DNA of 64,000 nt from Gammaproteobacteria bacterium (GTDB lineage Bacteria > Pseudomonadota > Gammaproteobacteria > SZUA-229), in the NCBI GenBank assembly GCA_013041745.1, contig JABDRN010000049.1, positions 40,669 through 104,668 on the forward strand, written 5' to 3'. This document shows, in pieces, positions 47,439 to 55,899 of this stretch (within the stretch, counting starts at the first letter, position 1; each line of letters starts with the position of its first letter). Below the pieces are notes generated by a model. That model did not search any database and had not been told where the DNA came from. It saw nothing but the letters and a program-made list of their open reading frames with translations. A program made the translations under genes and the position numbers.

Positions 47439-48839
47439 ATGGCAAAGCTGACATTTTATGGCGCTACAGATGGTGTTACCGGTTCTGCATATTTACTGGA
47501 GACCGAGAGGGCGACGATATTACTGGAGTGCGGGCTATACCAGGGTAGCCGTGAAGAAGAGGAAGCCAATAACGAACCGTTTCCATTCGCTGTCAATAAG
47601 ATCGATGCAGTGGTGTTGTCACATGCGCACCTGGATCATTCCGGGCGCTTGCCAAAGTTGATCGCCGACGGATACAGCGGACGCCTGTACATGACTTATG
47701 CCACCAGTGAGCTGCTGGAGATCATGCTGAAAGATGCCGCGTCGTTACAACAGCGCGATACCGAGTGGGAAAATAAACGCAGACGACGCGCGGGCAAGAA
47801 AGAGATAGAACCGCTGTATGACATCGATGATGTAGAAACAGCACTGGCATCGTGTGATGGTTTTGCGTATGGTCAGCGCCATGAAGTCGCAGAGGGTGTC
47901 GACGTCTGTTTTCGTGATGCCGGCCACATACTGGGGTCGTCGATCGTCGAGGTCTTTATAAACGAGGCCGGTGCTGAAAAGAAACTGGTGTTCTCCGGCG
48001 ACCTCGGCAACAGTTATGCTGCGCTGTTACGTGATCCCGAGATCGTTACCGAGGCTGATGTGCTGCTGCTGGAGTCTACCTATGGCGATCGCAATCATCG
48101 GCCGATGGATGAGACCCTGGAAGAATTTGAAAACATCATCGAACAAGCGTCCGCGAGTGGCGGTAATATCATGATCCCTTCATTTGCTGTCGGCCGTACC
48201 CAGGAGATCATCTTCCGTCTCGGCGAGTTATACCAGAAAGGAAAACTTCGGCATCAGGCTGTTTATCTCGATAGCCCGATGGCGATAGCAGTAACAGAGG
48301 TCTATCACCGTTATCAGAATGTCTATAACAGTGAAGATGCGGCTGCTTTACAGCGTGATAAGTATGGCAGCCTGCATACCTTTTTACCGGTACTGCGTTA
48401 TTCGACGTCGACGGAAGAATCCATGGCGTTGAACAAGGTTGAAGCCGGCGCCATCATCATCGCCGGCAGCGGCATGTGTACCGGCGGTCGTATACGTCAT
48501 CATTTCAAACATAACCTGTGGCGACGTAATGCGCATGTGATCATCGTCGGTTACCAGGCCATCGGCACCCCTGGCCGTGCCCTGGTCGATGGCGCCAAAG
48601 TCTATCGTATCGGTGGTGACAAGGTTGCTGTTAATGCCTCTATCCATACCCTGGGCGGTTTTTCTGCACATGCCAGCCAGTCACAGTTGATCGACTGGGT
48701 AAATCATTTCAAGCAGCCGCATCCGAAACTTTTCCTCGTTCACGGCGAAGCTGAAGCCAAGCTCGAATTACAGAGAAAGCTGGCAGAGCAGGGCTGGTCA
48801 GCAAACATTCCGGGAAGCGCTGAAAGTGCCAGTTTCTAG
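47439..48839 (+). CDS. Beta-CASP metallo-beta-lactamase RNase (CPSF-like)
   Basis: 466 residues. MBL motif LSHAHLDHSGRLP supplies HxHxDH, with further metal ligands in RDAGHILGSS and the DLGNSY region. The beta-CASP insert carries SFAVGRTQEI, and the C-terminal motifs include SGMCTGGRIRHHF, GYQAIGTPGR and VHGEAEAK. The architecture is the bacterial KH-less CPSF73-like family, probable exo/endoribonucleases. The start has a good AGGTGGTGA site. Confidence 0.92.
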   Translation: MAKLTFYGATDGVTGSAYLLETERATILLECGLYQGSREEEEANNEPFPFAVNKIDAVVLSHAHLDHSGRLPKLIADGYSGRLYMTYATSELLEIMLKDAASLQQRDTEWENKRRRRAGKKEIEPLYDIDDVETALASCDGFAYGQRHEVAEGVDVCFRDAGHILGSSIVEVFINEAGAEKKLVFSGDLGNSYAALLRDPEIVTEADVLLLESTYGDRNHRPMDETLEEFENIIEQASASGGNIMIPSFAVGRTQEIIFRLGELYQKGKLRHQAVYLDSPMAIAVTEVYHRYQNVYNSEDAAALQRDKYGSLHTFLPVLRYSTSTEESMALNKVEAGAIIIAGSGMCTGGRIRHHFKHNLWRRNAHVIIVGYQAIGTPGRALVDGAKVYRIGGDKVAVNASIHTLGGFSAHASQSQLIDWVNHFKQPHPKLFLVHGEAEAKLELQRKLAEQGWSANIPGSAESASF

Positions 48840-49671
48840 ACGAAAGATCAGCGATCAATGCTGTAGATTATTGTTGCTGTGTGTGGCTTCGATTATTTTT
48901 CCTGCTGTATCTGCGCAGACTATACCAGCGAGTGAAGATAACGGATTGGATGCCGCACCACCGGTTGAGATAGGGTCTGGCGGCGACATAAAAATGGAAA
49001 GAAAAAACCGTACCAGGATGGAAAGCCTGTTCGAATGGCATACGCATTTTCTCTGGGAGAGCCGTTATGTGACTGAAGGTCGTGATAACCTTTCAGGAGA
49101 AAGTCTGCTTTCCCTGTCCTCAGAGTTTGTCATCGGCGAAGCAAATTTTATTCCGTGGTATGCATACAGCCCGGGTGCTAACTACTCTGAGCTCAACCTC
49201 AACTTCGTCTACGGAGTGCTGCCGACAGATGATGTCGCCGTTTATCTCGGATATAACCATATACGGGCACGCCTCTCGGGTGAGCGTGCAAATGACAATG
49301 AGGTCAGTCTTGCTCTGGTGCATAAACTGGTGAAGCATGTTGGCCTGGCCGCTGAAATCTACCATTCATTCGAGGCCGGTGGTTCATTTCTTGAGCTATC
49401 AGCAAAGTATAACGATGCCCTGAATAAAAAATTGCGTTACGGCATGCTGGCGGCCCTCGGTACGAATGCAGGTTACGTTGCAGACGGGCATACCGGGCTG
49501 AATCATTTTCAGTTGCGTGTCAATGCTTCCTATCACCCCATCATAAAGGCAGAGTTCTATAGCTATCTGGGTTATAACGTGGCGATTAACAGGGATGTCG
49601 TCAATTACTCGGATGATGAGACCTTGAGCGATTTTTTCTGGGGCGGTCTTGGTTTCATCTACCTGTTTTAA
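48826..49671 (+). CDS. Outer-membrane beta-barrel protein of unknown function
   Basis: 281 residues. The GTG start at 48826 overlaps the RNase gene by 14 bases; there is no usable ATG before residue 56. A signal peptide ends near PAVSA|QTIP. The mature protein is rich in alternating strands (ELNLNFVYGVLPTDDVAVYL, HFQLRVNASYHPIIKAEFY) and ends in Phe (FIYLF), the outer-membrane assembly signature. The likely barrel size is about 10-12 strands. Family unknown. Confidence 0.65.
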   Translation: MPVSRRKISDQCCRLLLLCVASIIFPAVSAQTIPASEDNGLDAAPPVEIGSGGDIKMERKNRTRMESLFEWHTHFLWESRYVTEGRDNLSGESLLSLSSEFVIGEANFIPWYAYSPGANYSELNLNFVYGVLPTDDVAVYLGYNHIRARLSGERANDNEVSLALVHKLVKHVGLAAEIYHSFEAGGSFLELSAKYNDALNKKLRYGMLAALGTNAGYVADGHTGLNHFQLRVNASYHPIIKAEFYSYLGYNVAINRDVVNYSDDETLSDFFWGGLGFIYLF

Positions 49672-49729
49672 ATCCTGTCGATGATATAAAGGCTATGATT
49701 TTATCTATGCATCCGTATACAATAAAAAG

Positions 49730-51385
49730 ATGAGCGCTAATAAAGTTACAGCACAACCTGCAACTGAAGCTACGTTAGCGCCGAAAGCGATCTATATCAC
49801 TATCGCAGTGCTGCTCGTATTCGTCTTATGCTCAGCGTTTTTGCGCAGCTGGTTCACCGATAAGGGCCAATTGCCAGCCGGCGATTCAGCATGGATGATA
49901 AAACTCTCCCACCAGGCCGAGATGCAGGAGAAGGGCGCTGCTATTAATATCTCACCTCCCTGGGATACGCTATTTGCCAGGTTGTATTCGCAGTCGCTGT
50001 CACATTCAGGTCTGCAGCAGAAAAGAAAGAGGTCAGATAACAAGCGTGATATAAAGCTGGTAGCGCCCGAGGCCGGAAGCTACTGGATTGAAACAGAGTT
50101 TCGCGTGCATATATCATCGCTGTTGCGAAGTGTGCCGAAGAAGATCAAGCTGTCAGAAACGAACCGTTCACAATGGTTGTCATCATCGACCGATATCAAG
50201 GTCGATACCGTATATACCACAAGCGTCATAGATCGACTGTCAAAAGACGCAGCACTTGCAGATGAACTTATAGACAGACTGTTCAATTACGTCAGTAATA
50301 ATATAAGAATAAAAAAACATGCGGCTAGAGATTCTGAAAAGGCGTTGTCACAGAAGTCAGCCTCAGAACTCGGCAGCATCAATGCGCTGATAGCACTTTT
50401 ACGTACGGCGCACATGCCTGCTCGTGTGGTCACCGGTGTCAACCTGCAGGCCAAAGCAGCAGAGCAGCCATCTCACTGGCTAGAGGTATATGATTCCGGC
50501 ACGTGGATACCGCTTGATCCAGTGCGTGGTTACCTGAGAAACCTGCCGCCACACTTTATCCCTCTGCGAAAGGGTGATGTACAGCTGGTGGTAACTGAAA
50601 ATGCAAAAGTTAAATCTACCAGCTGGAAGATAGAGACTGTGAATGCACCCAGCGGCCTTTCAACATCATCAGCTTCAAGCAAACTGACAGATATCTTTGA
50701 CCTGAACAGGCTGTCGCCAGAGAATCGAGAGAACCTTGGTCTGCTGCTGTTATTACCCCTGGGTGTACTGGTGACCGAAGTGATGCGCCAGCTTATGGGT
50801 ATCCGTACTTATGGCACCTTTACCCCGTCACTGATGGCGCTCGCTGTCATCCATGTAGACAAGGTTACTGCGATAACCGTTTTCCTGCTGGTCACGATCA
50901 TTGGTGTCACTATCAGGGCCTACCTGCCAAATCTTAACCTGCAGAGGACAGCGCGGTTAGCCATGGTTTTTACCCTGGTCTCTATCTGCATGGCGGTCAT
51001 CATGTCCGGCTTTATCTATTTTGATCCGACAGTAGACAGTGTCGTGGTCCTGCTGCCGGTCGTTGTCCTTACCATGCTGGTCGACCGTATCTATACCATT
51101 GCCGATCAGCGTGGCATGCGCACCGCCCTGATCCGGCTGTTGTGGACAGCAGTCGCCGCGTTTGTTTCATTGCTGGTTTTGTTGCAGGCAGACTGGAGTA
51201 TCTGGCTGGTGGCCTATCCAGAGATACATGCGGTGACGCTGGCGCTGATCATAATCATCGGCCTCTATCACGGGCCGAAGCTTGGTGATATACCGGTATT
51301 GAACTGGCTGCATGAGCCTGAACTGAGAAGAGCCAGGCGCACTGATAAAGCGGATCAGTCAGGACAGCCGGGAGACAGCCTGTAA
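49730..51385 (+). CDS. Inactive transglutaminase fused to a 7TM domain (UUP1-like)
   Basis: 551 residues. One TM helix (about 20-40), then a periplasmic transglutaminase-like domain (about 70-320), then seven TM helices (about 330-530, starting LGLLLLLPLGVLVTEVMRQLMGIRTYGTF). In the transglutaminase core the catalytic Cys position is missing (SELGSINALIALLRTAHMPARVV), while the His (SHWLEVY) and Asp (LDPVRG) remain, so it is inactive. Such proteins occur with a RimK-like ATP-grasp enzyme and a RimB-like protease. Here only the protease is present, convergent and overlapping by 31 bases. Confidence 0.82.
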   Translation: MSANKVTAQPATEATLAPKAIYITIAVLLVFVLCSAFLRSWFTDKGQLPAGDSAWMIKLSHQAEMQEKGAAINISPPWDTLFARLYSQSLSHSGLQQKRKRSDNKRDIKLVAPEAGSYWIETEFRVHISSLLRSVPKKIKLSETNRSQWLSSSTDIKVDTVYTTSVIDRLSKDAALADELIDRLFNYVSNNIRIKKHAARDSEKALSQKSASELGSINALIALLRTAHMPARVVTGVNLQAKAAEQPSHWLEVYDSGTWIPLDPVRGYLRNLPPHFIPLRKGDVQLVVTENAKVKSTSWKIETVNAPSGLSTSSASSKLTDIFDLNRLSPENRENLGLLLLLPLGVLVTEVMRQLMGIRTYGTFTPSLMALAVIHVDKVTAITVFLLVTIIGVTIRAYLPNLNLQRTARLAMVFTLVSICMAVIMSGFIYFDPTVDSVVVLLPVVVLTMLVDRIYTIADQRGMRTALIRLLWTAVAAFVSLLVLLQADWSIWLVAYPEIHAVTLALIIIIGLYHGPKLGDIPVLNWLHEPELRRARRTDKADQSGQPGDSL

Positions 51386-51852
51386 GTCGAGCCTGAATCG
51401 ATCAGCAAGTCACCCTTGAGAAAATTACGCCCGACCAGAAGCTGGTAGTTAAGGTTGGCGCGGTCCACCAGATTGACCTCTTCTTTTTTTCTAACATTGC
51501 CGATACAGATGTCCAGCATGATCACCGGGCGTTTCTGCCGCTTGCCAAAATGTCGTTTTATAGTGGCCTCACGGACCAGAGGTGCTTCGATAGTAATGGT
51601 CTCATGATCCCGGTTAGTTATCTTGAACTTGCTCCAGCGTTTACCGTCACGTTGAAAAAACTCCACGTCTACGGCATTGATCGATGTCGTCTTTGCGCCG
51701 GTATCAAGTTTCGCATGAAATACTGTGCCGCTAGGGTATAACACTGCCTTCTCGACCCAGCCGGCGGTGACCGCCTGAGAGGCGATAGCTTGCGTGTGTA
51801 GCAGGGACAGTACTGTGAATATGACCGGGTAACGATTTCTTTGTGGATGCAA
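51355..51852 (-). CDS. RimB-like retropepsin-fold aspartic protease (secreted)
   Basis: 165 residues. A signal peptide (about 1-25) precedes the retropepsin-fold domain of the RimB/DUF785 family. The active-site motif is LDTGAKTTSI with catalytic Asp50, followed by the substrate-binding stretch LVGRNFLKGDLLIDSG. Family members are called ATP-dependent zinc proteases, but the aspartic active site is the visible feature. The 3' end overlaps the 7TM gene by 31 bases. Work on relatives suggests cleavage of glutamate-modified peptides, a possible role here. Confidence 0.8.
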   Translation of the reverse strand: MHPQRNRYPVIFTVLSLLHTQAIASQAVTAGWVEKAVLYPSGTVFHAKLDTGAKTTSINAVDVEFFQRDGKRWSKFKITNRDHETITIEAPLVREATIKRHFGKRQKRPVIMLDICIGNVRKKEEVNLVDRANLNYQLLVGRNFLKGDLLIDSGSTYRLSPGCPD

Positions 51853-51904
51853 TGGTTTGTCCTCTAGCTGATGCTGCTGACGAGTGTGATCATGGGTGTG
51901 CTGC

Positions 51905-52864
51905 TTATAGCCAGCGTGTGCGTCGGAACAGGTATAGTAGTAAGGCAGCGATGCCGGTCATCGTCGAAAGCAATATAAAGTAACCATGTTCGCTCTTCAG
52001 TTCCGGCATGTTTTCAAAGTTCATGCCATAGATACCGACCAGCAAGGTCAGCGGAACGAATATCACGGTAACGATGGTCAGTACTTTCATTATCTGGTTC
52101 AAGCGGTGACCATTGAGGCTGATATAGGCTTCGACGAGGTCGGTGATGACGTTCTGGTATAGACCTGCGAGGCTGTTGAATCGTTCGATGAGTGCGAAGA
52201 TGTCGTCGAAGATATCGAGCTGATGACTATTGGTCTTGTGCAGATGCCGGCGCATGTTATCGAAGACGTCGACATGATAAGTCAATATCCGGTGCATCTT
52301 GCGCAGCCCGGTATTGTAACTGACCAGTTCTTTCATCAAGGTATCTGTCGGGGTGTCGAACAGCTCGTCTTCGATTACATCCAGCCGTTGTTCCAGGTTG
52401 AGCAGTACCGTGCCATAGCGCTGTGCGGCACGCCGGCTCATGCTCGCTACCATGGATAGCGGTGATTCATCGGCGCAGCCGTTGTCGGCCAGGGCCTGCC
52501 AGAGCCTGGCCAGGTAGGGTGACTCTTTAGAATGACGCGTTATCAGGAAACGCTGGCTGGCAAACATGGCCAGTTGCAGTGTATTAAAGTCCAGTGAATC
52601 CGATTCGGCATCCAGGGGTTTTAGTAACAGGTAGATATAATCTTCAAAAGCCTGAAAACTGGGCGGATGGCGGTTGCGTTGGGCTTCCGTTATAGTAACA
52701 CTGTCGATACAGAACTGTTCGCTGAGAAAATCATGCTCTGCCTCAGTCGGCTCGTCATACAGCTCTACCCATATCCAGCTATCGGGTTGTTCCTGCCATT
52801 GCTGCAACAGTTCCTTGCCACCGGTCTGTGTGTTGTTACCGTGACATAACATGAGCTGAATCAT
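51905..52864 (-). CDS. corA: CorA-family divalent cation channel
   Basis: 319 residues. A large cytosolic N-terminal part is followed by two C-terminal TM helices, with the pore motif GMN in VGIYGMNFENMPEL near 282. The long helix with SYNTGLRKMHRILTYHVDVFDNMRRHL is typical. It could be CorA (Mg2+/Co2+) or ZntB-like (Zn2+); the GMN motif and the neighbouring MgtE favour Mg2+. It lies 18 bases downstream of the MscS gene on the same strand. Confidence 0.85.
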   Translation of the reverse strand: MIQLMLCHGNNTQTGGKELLQQWQEQPDSWIWVELYDEPTEAEHDFLSEQFCIDSVTITEAQRNRHPPSFQAFEDYIYLLLKPLDAESDSLDFNTLQLAMFASQRFLITRHSKESPYLARLWQALADNGCADESPLSMVASMSRRAAQRYGTVLLNLEQRLDVIEDELFDTPTDTLMKELVSYNTGLRKMHRILTYHVDVFDNMRRHLHKTNSHQLDIFDDIFALIERFNSLAGLYQNVITDLVEAYISLNGHRLNQIMKVLTIVTVIFVPLTLLVGIYGMNFENMPELKSEHGYFILLSTMTGIAALLLYLFRRTRWL

Positions 52865-52882
52865 GATGGACCTCCAATATTA

Positions 52883-54199
52883 TTAATCGTCATCTTGTGC
52901 TTTTATCTGTTCAAAACCGCTGCGTAGATGAAGGTCGCGTTGCGGGAACGGGATCTCGATACCGTGTTCGTGGAAACGGTCCCAGACGCCGAGCAGTACT
53001 TCACTCAAAACATTTCCGCGGCCATTCGTCGGGTCGTCGATCCATAAACGCAACTCGAGATCAACAGAGCTGTCGCCAAAACCCTTGAGCAGGCAGCGTG
53101 GTTCCGGGTTGCTCAGGATACGCGTCGTGACAGAAGCGGCCTCGATGCATAGCTTCATGGCCTCGCGTACATCTGACTTGTAGGAGATACCGATGGGTAT
53201 CCTCAGGCGCACAAGGTTGTCGCTGTAAGACCAGTTCTCGACGCGCTCGACGATCAGGGTCTCGTTAGGGATAAGGTGCTCGATACCGTCGCGTGTGATC
53301 ACCGAGACATAGCGGGCACCCAGGTGGTTGATCCAGCCAAAGGTCTGTCCTACGGTAATGACATCGCCAGGCTTTATCGAGTGATCCATAAGCAGGATGA
53401 CGCCGCTTACCAGGTTGGAGAATATCTTTTGCAGACCAAAGCCAAGACCGACACCTAGCGCACCACTGAAAATGGCGAGAGCGGTGAGATCGATACCGAC
53501 TGCGGAAACCGTGATCAGTACTGCAGCAGTGATCAGGCCGAGATGCAGCAGTTTGACGGTTAGAACGCGCATTGCCGGCGTTACTGTTTTTGATCCCTTG
53601 AGCTGGCGGTCAAGGAAAGTGACCAGTACTTTGGCAAGCCAGAGTGAGATCCATAGAGATAAGCCGGCTTTGATGACCACCAGTGGTGTCAGGCGTACCT
53701 CACCAAGTGTCAGCGACATGCTGTCGAGAATCTCCAGCGTCGGTGTTAACCAGCCGAAGATATTGAGTATCGCTACACTCCACGCGATGACCGCGATGAA
53801 ACGTGCGATGACATCGTTATTGAGCAGCTTGGATGCGATGCGTATCAGCAGCCAGGCACTCAGCAGGCTGACGACAGGGATCAGAAGATTGTGTGATTTA
53901 TCCAGGTATATGTAGACCTGGACGGCGATCCATTGCAACATCAGCCACATCAATGTGTTGGCAAATTCATTGAGTGTACTCAGCAGGTTGCTGAGACTGC
54001 TGATATTTCCGCTGATCGTGCGCAGGCGCACCAGGAAACGCTGGAATTGAGGTGTGACCAACCAGCGAGCGAGCACGAAAACCGATATTATTACAGCAAG
54101 CTGTATCCAGAAATCCAGTGAGATCGAAGATGCCTGTAGCTTATCTATCTGTTCCAGGATGAAAGCTTTTATTTGCTCTAGATCTGGCAGGTTTGTCAT
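52883..54199 (-). CDS. Small-conductance mechanosensitive channel (MscS family)
   Basis: 438 residues. N-terminal membrane helices are followed by the MscS core: pore helix LTALAIFSGALGVGLGFGLQKIFSNLVSG near 235-263, then the beta domain (LMDHSIKPGDVITVGQTFGWI) and the C-terminal alpha/beta domain (IPIGISYKSDVREAMKL). This is a standard MscS/YnaI-like protein. It is the upstream member of a two-gene unit with CorA, 18 bases before it. Confidence 0.9.
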   Translation of the reverse strand: MTNLPDLEQIKAFILEQIDKLQASSISLDFWIQLAVIISVFVLARWLVTPQFQRFLVRLRTISGNISSLSNLLSTLNEFANTLMWLMLQWIAVQVYIYLDKSHNLLIPVVSLLSAWLLIRIASKLLNNDVIARFIAVIAWSVAILNIFGWLTPTLEILDSMSLTLGEVRLTPLVVIKAGLSLWISLWLAKVLVTFLDRQLKGSKTVTPAMRVLTVKLLHLGLITAAVLITVSAVGIDLTALAIFSGALGVGLGFGLQKIFSNLVSGVILLMDHSIKPGDVITVGQTFGWINHLGARYVSVITRDGIEHLIPNETLIVERVENWSYSDNLVRLRIPIGISYKSDVREAMKLCIEAASVTTRILSNPEPRCLLKGFGDSSVDLELRLWIDDPTNGRGNVLSEVLLGVWDRFHEHGIEIPFPQRDLHLRSGFEQIKAQDDD

Positions 54200-54357
54200 A
54201 CAGGTTTCACAGCCGTTACATTTTAATATACCTGATTATGTGTCTTTTTAACTTTAGATGCTATATCTTTTCGAGCCTTTTCATACACAGGTGAAGTGAA
54301 ATAGTAACTGCTAAATTTCAGCTTTTAGCTATTACCGTCTCGTTGAAAGTGCAGTCC

Positions 54358-54645
54358 TTATTCGTGCGCGATCGGTTTATCGGAGAACAGGTAATCTTTT
54401 AACTCTTTATCGAAGCTTGGGTCCTTGCGGCGGATCCATTCCAGCACCATCGCGGCATGCTCTTTTTCTTCGTCTCGATTATGCGCAAGTATGGCTTTGA
54501 GTTCAGAGTCTTTACAGGCATCAACTCGTTGGTTATACCAGTCAACCGCCTCAAGCTCTTCCATCAGCGATGTGATGGCACGGTGCATATCTCTGGTTTC
54601 ATCGGTCAGTTCTTCTAGTGGTTCATGGTAGCCTTCGTTTGACAT
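54358..54645 (-). CDS. Encapsulated-ferritin-like protein (EncFtn) without nearby encapsulin
   Basis: 95 residues. It matches the EncFtn family closely: HEPLEELTDETRDMHRAI, then LMEELEAVDWYNQRVDA, then AILAHNRDEEKEHAAMVLEW. The ferroxidase ligands line up as E30, E60 and H63, with the conserved Trp36. The family member of Rhodospirillum carries a C-terminal encapsulin-targeting tail; this protein ends with KPIAHE and has none, and no encapsulin gene lies next to it in the window. It may store or oxidise iron on its own, or dock to an encapsulin elsewhere. A strong AGGAG site precedes the ATG. It is divergent from oxyR. Confidence 0.85.
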   Translation of the reverse strand: MSNEGYHEPLEELTDETRDMHRAITSLMEELEAVDWYNQRVDACKDSELKAILAHNRDEEKEHAAMVLEWIRRKDPSFDKELKDYLFSDKPIAHE

Positions 54646-54846
54646 ACGTCTCTCCTGTAAAATCTATCTCTAATAATTGATGCGTCTGCGTCTTGTAGTG
54701 CCCATGCAGTTTGTTTAAATAGTCTATCACTGGATTGTAAACTCATCTTTGTTTGAAGCCTAGAGCGATCGTTAAAAAATACCGTCATATCAGTCATTAT
54801 CAGCCATGATATAAGGATGCTATCGATACCTATTTTTAAATTAGTG

Positions 54847-54874
54847 TTGACTATGATATACCTGCCTGTATTAA
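54847..54874 (+). promoter_or_regulatory. Candidate oxyR promoter, possibly giving a leaderless mRNA
   Basis: -35 TTGACT (54847-54852), a 16-base spacer, and -10 TATTAA (54869-54874). Transcription would start about 7 bases after the -10, two or three bases before the oxyR ATG at 54884. There is no Shine-Dalgarno in front of that ATG (only AAACTGCTGCT), which fits leaderless or near-leaderless translation. Confidence 0.5.
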
Positions 54875-54883
54875 ACTGCTGCT

Positions 54884-55813
54884 ATGACACTTACCGAACT
54901 ACGTTACATCATTGCCGTAGCACGCGAGCAACATTTTGGGCGTGCAGCTGAAGCATGTCATGTCAGCCAGCCAACACTGAGTGTGGCTATCAAAAAGCTG
55001 GAAGAAGAATTAGGTGTGGCTATATTCGAACGCGCCAGTAATGAGGTGAGCCTGTCACCCATCGGTGAGCGCATCGTGCAGCAGGCGCAGCAGACAATTG
55101 AGTCTGCTAACAGCATCAAGCAGATGGCATTACATGGTAAGAACCAGCTTGCCGGTCCGTTACGTATCGGCGCCATACATACCATCGGACCTTACCTGTA
55201 TCCTGAGCTGATACCGTTAGTGCATACAGCGGCGCCAGAGATGCCGCTGATCGTGGAAGAGAACATGACGGCGGTGTTAACAGAGAAGCTCAAGCATGGT
55301 GAGCTCGACGTCATAGTCATTGCCCTGCCGTTCGAAGAGAAGGGTATAGTCACGCAACCGTTATATGAGGAACCTTTTGTTGTGCTGTTGCCGTCATCGC
55401 ACCCGCTTACCTCGCGCAAGACGGTCAACTCAAAACTACTCGAGGAAGAAAACGTTCTTTTGCTGGGGCAGGGGCATTGTTTTCGCGATCATGTGCTCGA
55501 GGCTTGTCCTGCCTGTATTCCAAAACCCGGCCTCGATGGTGGCGTACTGCACACGGTCGAAGGCAGTTCGCTGGAGACGATAAGGCACATGGTGGTTTCC
55601 GGGCTAGGGATTACCGTGTTGCCATGTACCGCATCAGGCGCCCATTCTTACTCACATCGATTGCTGGCTATTCGTCGCTTCAGTAAACCGATACCGACTC
55701 GTATCGTAGCGTTGGCCTGGCGAGTGTCTTTTCCCCGGCCTAAAGTCATCGACGTCATCAATAAGGCGGTGCGAGAGTGTAATCTCAGCTGTGTAAAACC
55801 TGTCAGAAAATAA
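54884..55813 (+). CDS. oxyR: Hydrogen peroxide-responsive LysR regulator OxyR
   Basis: 309 residues. An N-terminal winged helix-turn-helix (LTELRYIIAVAREQHFGRAAEACHVSQPTLS) precedes a LysR substrate-binding domain. The peroxide-sensing Cys pair is in the motif GHCFRDHVLEAC, equivalent to C199 and C208 of E. coli OxyR, so the protein should form the intramolecular disulfide that turns on its regulon. It faces away from the EncFtn gene, which could be a target because iron storage limits Fenton chemistry. Confidence 0.95.
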   Translation: MTLTELRYIIAVAREQHFGRAAEACHVSQPTLSVAIKKLEEELGVAIFERASNEVSLSPIGERIVQQAQQTIESANSIKQMALHGKNQLAGPLRIGAIHTIGPYLYPELIPLVHTAAPEMPLIVEENMTAVLTEKLKHGELDVIVIALPFEEKGIVTQPLYEEPFVVLLPSSHPLTSRKTVNSKLLEEENVLLLGQGHCFRDHVLEACPACIPKPGLDGGVLHTVEGSSLETIRHMVVSGLGITVLPCTASGAHSYSHRLLAIRRFSKPIPTRIVALAWRVSFPRPKVIDVINKAVRECNLSCVKPVRK

Positions 55814-55899
55814 CAGCAGATGACTAGCTGAAGGATGCTGCTGTTCAGTATGCGGTTTTGCATTAATCCACATCAGAGAGTGGTAATATGAGCAGTCTT

